Shown piece by piece: positions 34,826-42,369 of a DNA stretch of 64,000 nt. How positions within the stretch are numbered: the first letter of the stretch is position 1; the number at the start of each line of letters is the position of its first letter. A program made the position numbers and the translations under genes. The notes beneath the pieces were generated by a model, which made no database searches, was not told the DNA's origin, and saw only the letters and a program-made list of their open reading frames with translations. Origin of the DNA: Thiopseudomonas denitrificans. GTDB lineage: Bacteria > Pseudomonadota > Gammaproteobacteria > Pseudomonadales > Pseudomonadaceae. The stretch is taken from the NCBI RefSeq assembly GCF_002866065.1, contig NZ_LNJZ01000002.1, forward strand, positions 124,001 to 188,000, in the 5' to 3' direction.

Positions 34826-36160
34826 ATGGCTAAAGTTTCGTTCACAGGGCCGAGAGTGCAGGCGTTCAAGTGCCCGCCAGACAAAAAAGAATCATTCCTT
34901 TGGGATGCCAGCACGCCAGGACTTGCGCTAAGGGCAACCATTGCCGGAGCCAAGACATATATTTTCCATGCCAAGCTAAAAGCCAGAACGGTACGAATGG
35001 CCATTGGTAGCCCTGAGACGTGGGCAATATCGGACGCCCAAAAAGCCGCCCGCGAATACCAGCGCCTAATTGATTTGGGCATTGATCCAAGGGAACAAAG
35101 GCGGGAACAGGAATCAGAGCGGCAAGCCCAGCGCCAGCAACAGGAAGCGCAAGCCGTAACCTTTGGCGAGGCATGGCAGCAATATATGGCCGCTCGCTGG
35201 GACAAATGGGGCGAGCATCACCGCAATGACCACCAGCGGCTGACCCGCGCCCCGGGCGTAACCAAAGCAGGTAAGCCAACCATTGCCGGCCCGCTGTATG
35301 AATTTTGGGGAAGCCGTCTAGCCGACCTGACCCCGGAAGCGATTCAGCAATGGGCAGAGTCACAAGCACAGGACCGCCCGACCGTGGCCCGGCTAAGCTG
35401 GCGATTGCTGCGGGCATTTATGTCGTGGTGTGCAGAGCAGTCCGAATACCGGGAGCTTATCACGGACAACCCAGCCAAAACCAAAGGCACGCGGGAAGCA
35501 TTGGGCAGCGGTAATGCAAAGCGGGATACGCTGGAAGATAACCAGCTTGCCGAATGGTTTGCAGCCGTTCAGGGCAGCGCCAGCCCGACCATGGCCGCCT
35601 ATATTCAGGCCATGCTTTTGACCGGTGCCCGTCCGGGCGAGCTGCTGGCGCTCAAGTGGGACGATATAAACACCCGCTGGCGATCTATTACCCTGAGGGA
35701 CAAGGATGAATCCAAAGGCGGCAAGGACGGCACCCGCGCCATACCCTTGACCCCTTATGTCTGGCACCTGCTGGCCAACTTGCCGCGCCGCAGTCAATGG
35801 GTGTTTGCCAGCGCCAGCACCACCGATAACGGGGTACTGCTGGACGCACCTATCAGCACCCCTTACAAGGCATTGCGGATAGCCAACCAGATTGCAGGCA
35901 TTGAGCACGTCACATTCCATGGCTTGCGCCGGTCATTCTCGAGTTTGTCCGAATGGCTGGAAATACCGGCAGGCGTCATTGCCCAGATACAGGGCCATAA
36001 GCCCAGCGCAACAGCTGAGAAACATTACAAGGTGCGACCGTTGCGAATGCTGGCGCTCCACCATGAACGGTTTGAAGCGTGGATGCTGGAACAGGCCGGC
36101 ATTGTCTTCGACCCGCAACAGCAGCCGGGCTTGCGACTGGTGGCAGGCACCAAGGTTTAA
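34826..36160 (+). CDS. int: Tyrosine integrase of the island
   Basis: A 444-residue site-specific recombinase. An N-terminal DUF4102 arm-binding domain spans about 1-95 (KESFLWDASTPGLALRATIAGAKTYIF), then comes a core-binding SAM-like domain (about 110-220) and the catalytic domain. All catalytic residues are visible: Arg269 (TGARPGE), His365 and Arg368 (HGLRRS), His391 (GHKPS) and Tyr401 (KHYKVRPL). The ATG follows AGGGGGA. It sits beside the left att copy, not beside the intact tRNA, and reads into the element. Looks intact, so the island could still excise. Confidence 0.9.
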   Translation: MAKVSFTGPRVQAFKCPPDKKESFLWDASTPGLALRATIAGAKTYIFHAKLKARTVRMAIGSPETWAISDAQKAAREYQRLIDLGIDPREQRREQESERQAQRQQQEAQAVTFGEAWQQYMAARWDKWGEHHRNDHQRLTRAPGVTKAGKPTIAGPLYEFWGSRLADLTPEAIQQWAESQAQDRPTVARLSWRLLRAFMSWCAEQSEYRELITDNPAKTKGTREALGSGNAKRDTLEDNQLAEWFAAVQGSASPTMAAYIQAMLLTGARPGELLALKWDDINTRWRSITLRDKDESKGGKDGTRAIPLTPYVWHLLANLPRRSQWVFASASTTDNGVLLDAPISTPYKALRIANQIAGIEHVTFHGLRRSFSSLSEWLEIPAGVIAQIQGHKPSATAEKHYKVRPLRMLALHHERFEAWMLEQAGIVFDPQQQPGLRLVAGTKV

Positions 36161-36257
36161 CGAGTTAGGCCGGCATAGCCCGACGGGGCGAAAAGCGGAC
36201 TTCCCATCCGCCTTGCCGGCCATCTATTTAACGGGAGCACCTGGGAGGGTGTGAAAC

Positions 36258-36977
36258 ATGAAAGCAATTACTGATGAAGAGCTTGCTCGCTTAAAAGGAG
36301 AGGCAGCAAGAGGAGAACCGAACGCAGACTGGCGCAAGGCATTTGCGCACCGCACTGTTTTTGACCTTGACCACGTAGCCATGATTCTAAGCGGGGGCAC
36401 CCCGTGTAGTGTTGGGGGGGACACGAAAGGCAGCGTCAAGGATTGTGACACTTGGATGAGTCGGCTAAAGAACGATATTCACGAACTGCTAGCACCGAGC
36501 GGGCTTCACTCAAATTGGCACTTTCATCAAGTATCACATGCAAAAGTGCGTGAATGGTGCAAAAGAAACGGCATTGAATGGCCTATACCGCCATCACCCT
36601 GGGGTGACACATGCGGAGAAGCTAAGGCAGCCGCAGCAGACAGCGAGACCGAGCAGTTGCGCAAGCACATTGCAAAGCTTGAAGCGCAGGTCGAGCAGCA
36701 AGCCCAGCGCATAACGGAGTTTGAAGCCGAAGCCGAGCGCACAATAGCCACGGGCGGCCTGATGTTCCCCTATGCAACGCCCGAGCTGCTGGCAATGCAG
36801 GAAGCCGCCCTGAAGCATTGGGCAGGGTACAACGCAGAAACCGACCGGAAACCGCTACAAAAAGAAATTGGCCTAGAGCTAACCGAAGCGCTCGCACTAA
36901 ATGGCAGCAGCGGGCAGCCATCGAGGCAAGCCGCCGTTCTTGCGTCCGCTATACAGCCGGAGAAATACAGAGGATGA
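36258..36977 (+). CDS. Island protein of unknown function with coiled coil
   Basis: A 239-residue protein I cannot assign. The N-terminal half (ITDEELARLKGEAARGEPNADWRKAFA, then DLDHVAMILSGGTP) is followed by a coiled-coil region around 135-165 (EQLRKHIAKLEAQVEQQAQRI). The C-terminal 65 residues (MFPYATPELLAMQEAALKHWAGYNAETDRKPLQKEIGLELTEAL) resemble a helical segment seen in uncharacterised phage/island proteins with a winged-helix look. The ATG at 36258 follows a gap of 97 bp after int, containing a GGGAGG-like site. Confidence 0.65.
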   Translation: MKAITDEELARLKGEAARGEPNADWRKAFAHRTVFDLDHVAMILSGGTPCSVGGDTKGSVKDCDTWMSRLKNDIHELLAPSGLHSNWHFHQVSHAKVREWCKRNGIEWPIPPSPWGDTCGEAKAAAADSETEQLRKHIAKLEAQVEQQAQRITEFEAEAERTIATGGLMFPYATPELLAMQEAALKHWAGYNAETDRKPLQKEIGLELTEALALNGSSGQPSRQAAVLASAIQPEKYRG

Positions 36978-37087
36978 AGTACGACACAGGGCCATGACTT
37001 GATGGCGCGTCACCAAGTCATGGATTCCCGACATGCTCATAAGCCCCGCAACCTAGCCCCGTCAATTCAAACCGAGGGGGCTAAACC

Positions 37088-37336
37088 ATGCCACAGCAAA
37101 ACACCGTCACCACCAACAGCCAGCCGCAGCACGGGGCCCCGGCCTTCATCCCATTGGATCAGGAAACCCGCGCCGGTATCCCGACCCGCGAAGCAGCGCA
37201 CCACCTAAACCGGCAAGTGCAGACCCTGCACATTTGGGCCAGCAAAGAGAATGGCCCAATCCGCCCGACCCGCATCAATGGCCGCCTTGTTTGGTCAGTG
37301 GCTGAAATTAAAAAGCTGCTGGGTATGGAGGGCTGA
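37088..37336 (+). CDS. Small helix-turn-helix protein, possible excisionase
   Basis: An 82-residue protein with an AlpA/MerR-like helix-turn-helix: IPTREAAHHLNRQVQTLHIWASKENGPIRPTRINGRLVWSVAEIKKLLG. The Arg-Pro-ING-R-x-W wing is typical of phage and island excisionase or regulator proteins. In an element with a tyrosine integrase it is the best candidate for a directionality factor, by inference only. Followed after 3 bp by the next small gene. Confidence 0.65.
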   Translation: MPQQNTVTTNSQPQHGAPAFIPLDQETRAGIPTREAAHHLNRQVQTLHIWASKENGPIRPTRINGRLVWSVAEIKKLLGMEG

Positions 37337-37339
37337 ATC

Positions 37340-37531
37340 ATGCAGACCGTTTACCAATACCCGAAAGGCGGCACGATCAAGGTAGACCAGGAGCAGGCCC
37401 GCATCATCATCACGACAGAGGGCGGCACCAGCGCCAGCTTGGGCATAGGCCCGCAAGGTGTTATCGAGCTGGCGCAAGTTATGGATCAGCTGGGGCAAGA
37501 CTGGCTGAGGGCGTGGAGGGCTGAGCAATGA
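37340..37531 (+). CDS. Small island protein, unknown
   Basis: A 63-residue ORF (MQTVYQYPKGGTIKVDQEQARIIIT...) with predicted beta-strands then a helix. It is packed between the HTH gene and the next, whose ATG overlaps its stop (ATGA), which supports that it is translated. No family recognised. Confidence 0.55.
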   Translation: MQTVYQYPKGGTIKVDQEQARIIITTEGGTSASLGIGPQGVIELAQVMDQLGQDWLRAWRAEQ

Positions 37532-37908
37532 CAGACAAAAGAAAAGCCGCCCCGGTTAAGGAGGCGGCCAATCAGAATGCTTTGCGAGAGCACGCCAACG
37601 GTACCACAGGCCAGCCGGTGAAGGACAACAAGATTACCCGAGTGTTGGCGCTGCTGGTGGCCGGACGATCAATCAACAGACTGGAAGTGCTGGCGCATGG
37701 TGACACGGTACTCAATAGCACCATATCGACATTGCGTAACAGCCACGGGCTGACCATTGCAGACGAATGGGAAACGCACACCGGCCCGAACGGGTCCGCC
37801 CCTGTTAAACGCTACTGGATACCAGAAGGCGAAGCCATGGAGCAGGCGCACAAGCTGCTGAACCACTGGCGGGCCAAGGCAGCAAGGAAGGCGGTCAAAG
37901 GTGGATAG
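37528..37908 (+). CDS. Winged-helix DNA-binding island protein
   Basis: A 126-residue protein. A basic N-terminus (TDKRKAAPVKEAANQ) precedes a phage-type winged helix (KITRVLALLVAGRSINRLEVLAHGDTVLNSTISTLRNSHGLTIADEWE, then PVKRYWIPEGEAMEQA). Likely a transcription or replication regulator of the element. It overlaps the preceding gene by 4 bp and is 2 bp from the next. Confidence 0.65.
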   Translation: MTDKRKAAPVKEAANQNALREHANGTTGQPVKDNKITRVLALLVAGRSINRLEVLAHGDTVLNSTISTLRNSHGLTIADEWETHTGPNGSAPVKRYWIPEGEAMEQAHKLLNHWRAKAARKAVKGG

Positions 37909-37910
37909 TC

Positions 37911-38342
37911 ATGGCACGACGACCCAAGGGGAAATCTGGAAGCGGTAAGGGGCGCTTTGTTGGCGTCCCGCACCATGTAGCAAGTAGCCCGCAATGGTGC
38001 GGATTATCAGCGCATGAGCAAAAGTTGTTGTTTGATTTGTCGTATTTTTACAACGGATCGAACAACGGCAATCTGACCGCAGCACATGCCATCATGGAGG
38101 TGCGAGGCTGGACAAACGGCACGCTACACAGGGCGCTGAAAGTCATCAAAGAAAAGGGGTTTGTTGTCGTGACTCGGCAGGGGTGGAAGCAGCGTGGCAA
38201 GGCAACAATGTTGGCGCTTACATGGCACGGCATCGACGAACCACCCCAGCATATTGAGTACGACGCAGGCATTAAGCCCGACCCGGTTCCGCTGAATTAT
38301 TGGAACAAGCCGCCCGAGCATTGGCAGAACAAGCCGCCTTAA
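37911..38342 (+). CDS. HTH protein of the island, replication/regulator-like
   Basis: A 143-residue basic protein (RRPKGKSGSGKGRF N-terminus) with a predicted winged helix (GLSAHEQKLLFDLSYF, then TNGTLHRALKVIKEKGFVVVTRQGW). It ends at a TAA, but the same frame stays open for about 60 more codons through the palindrome cluster, where the repeated palindrome is read as FVPLWD and then PVPVWG. The 3' part may therefore be a truncated tail. A role in binding the adjacent palindromes, perhaps as a replication initiator, is an inference. Confidence 0.6.
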   Translation: MARRPKGKSGSGKGRFVGVPHHVASSPQWCGLSAHEQKLLFDLSYFYNGSNNGNLTAAHAIMEVRGWTNGTLHRALKVIKEKGFVVVTRQGWKQRGKATMLALTWHGIDEPPQHIEYDAGIKPDPVPLNYWNKPPEHWQNKPP

Positions 38343-38357
38343 ATTCGATTTCATCAC

Positions 38358-38488
38358 TCCCACAGCGGGACGGGTAAGCCTGTATTCGTCCCACTGTGGG
38401 ACAGGTCGAAGGAAAAGAGTGCCCGACCTGTCCCAGTGTGGGGGAGTAACTGGGGGTTTTTGGCGTTTTATCTGTCCCACTGTGGGGA
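38358..38488. repeat. Cluster of GTCCCA...TGGGAC palindromes, possible origin or operator
   Basis: A perfect palindrome GTCCCA-CTG-TGGGAC lies at 38388-38402. Variants occur at 38358 (TCCCACAGCGGGA), 38430 (GTCCCAGTGTGGGG) and 38474 (GTCCCACTGTGGGG). Copies at 38392-38408 and 38424-38440 also form a longer inverted repeat (17 bp, two mismatches) around a 15-base loop. Similar GTCCC...GGGAC palindromes recur at 39899-39931. The spacing and location between HTH-type genes fit iterons or a regulatory hub; the 38343-38680 gap holds no other gene. Confidence 0.6.
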
Positions 38489-38680
38489 GTCTATATATAA
38501 CACCATACCCAGTAGCTTAAACAGAGCAGTTACACAGCAATAGCAGAGGTCAAAACCAGATGCAAAAGGGGGGCAAAACCGATGGCGGCGCACGGGCATC
38601 ACGGAAATAAATCCGAGGTATAGCCCGGGCATGACCTAGGTGCTGCCTGGGCACAACCTAAGCAAACAAGGAACCGAAAC

Positions 38681-39292
38681 ATGGACATAAAAAAACTGAC
38701 TCGCCTTGTGGAAATATGCGAAGCGACCACCGACCCTGTTATCCAGCTGATTACCCTTAAGCGCATGTGCCGGCTGTACTGCGAACACCTGGACGGGATT
38801 GCTGCCGAACGTCGCACGCTATCCAGGAAGGCCGCCCGGTTGCGCAGGTTTGAACCCTTTACCCGACTGGCTGCCGACACCCTGGAACAACAGGCGCGGG
38901 ATCACAAGGCGGAGCAGCTGGCCGTGACGCGGACGAACCTTGCAAGCATTGGCGGCTTTCTGATGTTGTACGGCAACACAACCGGCGAGGCCATCAGCTT
39001 TAACCGGCTGTGCGACATTCTGAACATCAGCCAGCCACAGAGAGCTGAGGCGCGGCGAGAGGGTGCCACGACACTGACTGACCTGGTATTCATTCACCGG
39101 TTTGAGGATAGCGCCGCAGGGTACATGTTCCGTGCTTGCATGTACGCAGCTGCTGAAATCATCCGCACAGCGCCAGCAGGGACGCTACCTGACCCGTTTG
39201 CGCCGGGCGAAGTGTTTGGCCCCAAGTTGCCGCCCAAGTTGACCGTGGTGCGTTCCGAGGCAGCCGGGCAGGTGCGTGCTACCATTCACTGA
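38681..39292 (+). CDS. Island protein of unknown function
   Basis: A 203-residue mostly helical protein (ITLKRMCRLYCEHLDGIAAERRTLSRKAARLRRF, then LNISQPQRAEARREGATTLTDLVFIHRFED). The second half may hold a helix-turn-helix. I recognise no family. It follows the palindrome cluster, so a replication or copy-control role is possible but unproven. Ribosome site is AAACAAGGAACC upstream of the ATG. Confidence 0.55.
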   Translation: MDIKKLTRLVEICEATTDPVIQLITLKRMCRLYCEHLDGIAAERRTLSRKAARLRRFEPFTRLAADTLEQQARDHKAEQLAVTRTNLASIGGFLMLYGNTTGEAISFNRLCDILNISQPQRAEARREGATTLTDLVFIHRFEDSAAGYMFRACMYAAAEIIRTAPAGTLPDPFAPGEVFGPKLPPKLTVVRSEAAGQVRATIH

Positions 39293-39368
39293 GTGTGCGC
39301 CAACCTGAAAGCATCAGGCAGTCGCAGGGCGCATCACTGTAGCTAGCATGGGCAAATCAGGAGGCTGT

Positions 39369-39590
39369 ATGGTTCCGGTTCAAACAGGGGAAAGGGCTGT
39401 AAGGCGTGGCGCAGTGGCTGCCATATCGCAACCGGTGACGCTGGATGGCGTGACGAAGCCAGCGGCGGTGTGGGCGAAGGAGCGGGGCTTGAAGTGGCAG
39501 ACCGTAAAGATGAGGCGAATGCGGGGTGCTGGCTGGCGTGAGGCGCTGGAGCCTGGGCTCCGGGTGAGTGCGTGGCGACTCGGGCAGTGA
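39369..39590 (+). CDS. Small HTH-like island protein
   Basis: A 73-residue basic protein with a phage-type motif VTKPAAVWAKERGLKWQTVKMRRMRGAGWREALEPG. The start at 39369 follows a strong AGGAGG at the right spacing; an ATG 21 bp upstream lacks one. Likely DNA-binding. Confidence 0.6.
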   Translation: MVPVQTGERAVRRGAVAAISQPVTLDGVTKPAAVWAKERGLKWQTVKMRRMRGAGWREALEPGLRVSAWRLGQ

Positions 39591-40590
39591 GTTCAGGCCG
39601 TGGAAACATCAGCGCAAAAGCTGAATGGAACTCTGGAGCAGGTGAGGCGGCCCCCATGGTAAGCCCCCAGAGCAGCACCACTATACCGCAACTGAAGCCC
39701 GGCCCGTCAGGTCAAGCAGTGAACCCCGGTAGCCAGCGAAGGGAGGACTGGCGGCTTCGCTGGCGCTGAATCTGCGCCTCCCGCAGACCAGAGAACCGGG
39801 GCCGGGTTCAGCGTACCACAGACCGACCACATCGAGCCCTGGCACCTGCTGGGGCTTTTACGTTCAGGTCGTATAGCCCGAAGGACCGAACAGTTACTGT
39901 CCCAAAAACGGGACAGTCCCAAAAACGGGACACCTTGGTCAGTGGTGACAGTCTGTTAGCACCAGTGGTGATGACCGACCGGGCGAAGCTATGCAGACTC
40001 GCACAGCTTGAAGCCCACCAGCGGTGGAGATTGTCCGGGAATCACCGGAGATTATTTCCAGCTGGCCTGGCAGGTAGCTGCCGGAAAGCCGGTAGATTGA
40101 TTCAGGAGGTATGCAAAAAAATTGCACCCTGGCACAACCAAGGCACGGGCAAAACACAGCCAAGGCGCGGCCCAGGCACGGACAAGGCTATGCAGGCATG
40201 GGCCGTTCATCGAATGTGAGGAGCGGCAGGTGCGAGCGCCGACCGGACACATTGGCCGCTGGCCTGTAGTTCGAGCCGAGTGCTGGCGCTGGGGTTTAAC
40301 CCCGGAGATTCCCGTAGTTGTCCGCGACTGGCGCAGGCATAGAACTGCCCACATCGGGGTAGTTACGGCGACCGGGTGCCCTGGGCCAGCAGACCACCAG
40401 AATCAACGAGTGGGCGAAATCGCCCCATCGAGCGGGCAGGTATGCCAAGGCTGGGCTGCTTGCTTGTGCTATGTTTGGCTTGCCGCTCCGACCCCAGGGA
40501 GAAGGGGAGTTGCTTTCAGCAGCTGGCGCACTGGTCCCGGTGCGTTCCCGGAGTGGCTCCACATTCAAAGCATGGTTTGGGGCTGGGAAA
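39591..40590. other. 1-kb non-coding-looking region with tandem palindromes
   Basis: No open frame here has believable composition and a ribosome site; the longer frames overlap each other and have Arg/Cys/Trp-rich translations. The region holds the tandem palindromes at 39899-39931, and near 40138-40190 a run of imperfect repeats built on CCAAGGCACGG / CCCAGGCACGG. It may contain regulatory or replication DNA. Confidence 0.45.
39899..39931. repeat. Tandem GTCCCAAAAACGGGAC palindromes
   Basis: The 16-bp sequence GTCCCAAAAACGGGAC is present twice, at 39899-39914 and 39916-39931, with a single base between. It shares the GTCCC...GGGAC ends with the palindromes at 38388-38488 but has a different centre, suggesting one protein that recognises the arms. 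Confidence 0.6.
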
Positions 40591-40785
40591 ATGGCAATGA
40601 CCAAAGAAGAACGGGAGTCCTTGGAGCTGTTCAAGAACGGAGCAACACTTCGGGAAGCGGCAAAGGTACTGCCGGAGTTGACACCAGAACAACTGGCCCA
40701 GCTGGACGAGAATGGAGACTGGATTCAGACACCGGAGAACCCAGTAGATACCAACCAAGCAGGTGACACCAATGAGCCGCAGTAG
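40591..40785 (+). CDS. Small acidic island protein
   Basis: A 64-residue ORF starting MAMTKEERESLELFKNGATLREAAKVLPELTPEQLAQL: an amphipathic helical, acidic protein without recognised family. The longer frame from 40471 has an unnatural N-terminus. Its 3' end overlaps the next small ORF by 14 bp. Confidence 0.45.
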   Translation: MAMTKEERESLELFKNGATLREAAKVLPELTPEQLAQLDENGDWIQTPENPVDTNQAGDTNEPQ

Positions 40786-41005
40786 CTTTACCCGATTGCG
40801 AGCCGCCTTTGCACGACTCTTTTCACGCAACCGCAGGCCGGCCAACCAGTACGAGCCGCCCCGATATCCTGATGACGAAGAGGAAGCCCAGGGCGCAGAC
40901 AGTGAAACCAGAGGCGAGTTTTATTGCATCATGCTCAGGGACGGGACGTGCCGCAGTGGCTACATCATCGACGAGCCAGAGCCAGCAGAGGGCAAGGACG
41001 TTTGA
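40772..41005 (+). CDS. Small island protein, unknown
   Basis: A 77-residue ORF with a basic N-terminus (SSFTRLRAAFARLFSRNRRP), an acidic middle (YPDDEEEAQGADSE) and a short possible beta unit (EFYCIMLRDGTCRSGYIIDEPEP). An AGGTG site precedes the ATG at 40772. No family recognised. Confidence 0.45.
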   Translation: MSRSSFTRLRAAFARLFSRNRRPANQYEPPRYPDDEEEAQGADSETRGEFYCIMLRDGTCRSGYIIDEPEPAEGKDV

Positions 41006-41410
41006 GCGCCAGCGACCCGCACCCTACCCATGGCCCAAGCCGCCGAAGAAAAGCCAGCAGGCAGCAGCACAGGCGACCGGGTGCCCGGTTCGTTCGCCCC
41101 TACCCAACACATCGAGCGCAACAAAGGCAGGCCCAGTTGTTGACGTGGTGCCGGTTGCCGGATATTGTTTAGCCGTCGCTGCAAATTCAGTGACCGGGTT
41201 TAGCGGCCCGAACTATCCAAGGCGCACAAGCGCCGCACCACTGATAGCTGGCGCTTTTTTGTGCCCGCTGTTTGTTATGGCGGCTGTGCGTGGGAGTCCG
41301 AAAGGTCTGCCGGTGCCCTTGGATACCGGTCCGCTAACCTGCGTACAGCTGCCACCCTTTGATTGTTTAGCGGCAATCCGTGGCGGCTCCAATATCCAAG
41401 GAGCAACACC
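41006..41410. other. Gene-free region with a terminator and repeated GTTTAGCGG...TATCCAAGG units
   Basis: Units of the form GTTTAGCGG...TATCCAAGG occur at 41198-41222 and 41365-41401, with an inverted version at 41317-41338. A hairpin with a T-run lies between them. No coding frame is convincing. Confidence 0.4.
41228..41260 (+). terminator. Rho-independent terminator in the island
   Basis: AAGCGCC (41228-41234) pairs with GGCGCTT (41250-41256), followed by TTTT. It ends transcription of the upstream small genes on the plus strand. Confidence 0.7.
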
Positions 41411-41581
41411 ATGAAAAGCATCATCACCCGCAGCCGAGCAGCTGCCCATCGAGCTATGGCCCGTGCGGCCTTGTCTGCCGATACCAGCCTGACCACCAGA
41501 GTTAACCGGTACAACCATCACATGACCAAGGCCCGCTCACTGGAAGCAGTAGCAGGCAATCAGGCAGGGGGTGCGGCATGA
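41411..41581 (+). CDS. Small basic island protein
   Basis: A 56-residue basic ORF (MKSIITRSRAAAHRAMARAALSADTSLTTRVNRYNHH...). AAGGAG lies at the correct distance before the ATG at 41411. Stop overlaps the next ATG (ATGA), so the run of four small genes 41411-42324 is probably one operon. Function unknown. Confidence 0.5.
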   Translation: MKSIITRSRAAAHRAMARAALSADTSLTTRVNRYNHHMTKARSLEAVAGNQAGGAA

Positions 41582-41793
41582 CAACGAAAACAGATATCGA
41601 CCGCATAGACGAAATGACAGCCATTGCTGATTACCTTGGTTGGATGAATGCCATCACCTGGGCAGCAGCGCAGGCAGCAAAGGACGGCAGGTCTACCGTT
41701 GCGTATCAGCTGGCGAGTGCGGCGCAATACCTGACCATGGATCAACAAGCGTGGGTAGACGACGCTATCCGGAGGCAGGAGGGCATGGCATGA
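41578..41793 (+). CDS. Small island protein, unknown
   Basis: A 71-residue, mostly helical ORF (ITWAAAQAAKDGRSTVAYQLASAAQYLTMDQQAWVDDAIRRQEG). Overlaps both neighbours by ATGA. No family recognised. Confidence 0.5.
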   Translation: MTTKTDIDRIDEMTAIADYLGWMNAITWAAAQAAKDGRSTVAYQLASAAQYLTMDQQAWVDDAIRRQEGMA

Positions 41794-42023
41794 ACAGACT
41801 CGAAGCCCTGACCCCAGGCAGCCACGCCAATTACCGAGCCGCTGGAACACTGGACGGACACAAGGCCGACATATTCGCCAGCAATGTTTGTGGCGACCGC
41901 ATCAGCTTGCACATCGGCCCGCTGGGTATGACAGTTTCCTTTGAGGCGTGCTGCGAGCTTGTGGAACATCTAACCGCCGCCATCAAGGCGCAGATAAAAG
42001 CCGGAGGCACTGACCATGAATAA
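41790..42023 (+). CDS. Small island protein, unknown
   Basis: A 77-residue ORF, MNRLEALTPGSHANYRAAGTLDGHKADIFASNVCGDRISLHIGPLGMTVSFEACCELVEHL in outline, with predicted strands then a helix. An AGGAGGG site precedes the ATG at 41790. It overlaps the next gene by 8 bp. Confidence 0.5.
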   Translation: MNRLEALTPGSHANYRAAGTLDGHKADIFASNVCGDRISLHIGPLGMTVSFEACCELVEHLTAAIKAQIKAGGTDHE

Positions 42024-42324
42024 TCCGAAAACCATCACGACAGCAGCCGGACACAGGTTTCACCCGGTCGGGCACATAGACGAAGGAAAGCATTTGTTCC
42101 AGGTGGTGGAAGGCGTGGACATACACGAAGCCCTGAGCTATGCCGCCGATCTGGTGAACATGGCGAAGACGCCAGCCTTTGAGGCCGGTATGGGCAATGT
42201 GCCGCTGGAAGGCAACCAGGCATGGCTGGTGTATCGCGTGCTGGAAGCCGCCGAGGCGGTTATATGTTCGGCAGTGGAATCACTCGAAGGCGAGCAAATG
42301 AAGCGCGAAACCGCAGGGCATTGA
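42016..42324 (+). CDS. DUF3077-like island protein
   Basis: A 102-residue protein resembling the DUF3077 family common in Pseudomonas accessory DNA: LFQVVEGVDIHEALSYAADLVNMAKTPAFEAG, then AWLVYRVLEAAEAVICSAVESLE. The N-terminal His/Gly segment precedes a helical domain. Function of the family is unknown. Last gene of the small operon, followed by a terminator. Confidence 0.65.
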   Translation: MNNPKTITTAAGHRFHPVGHIDEGKHLFQVVEGVDIHEALSYAADLVNMAKTPAFEAGMGNVPLEGNQAWLVYRVLEAAEAVICSAVESLEGEQMKRETAGH

Positions 42325-42345
42325 ACACCTGCAAACAGATCAACA

Positions 42346-42369
42346 GCCCGGCACAGTCCGGGCTTTTTG
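42346..42369 (+). terminator. Rho-independent terminator
   Basis: GCCCGG (42346-42351) and CCGGGC (42358-42363) form a stem followed by TTTTTG, 22 bp after the DUF3077-like gene. Confidence 0.8.

Noticed and set aside
38358-38488. CRISPR array
   Set aside because: The repeats are short palindromes with irregular 30-45 bp spacing and no unique equal-length spacers; no cas genes are in the window.
40122-40766. Plus-strand 214-codon frame in the island
   Set aside because: Cys/Trp/Arg-rich translation, no ribosome site, and it conflicts with the better-supported small gene at 40591.
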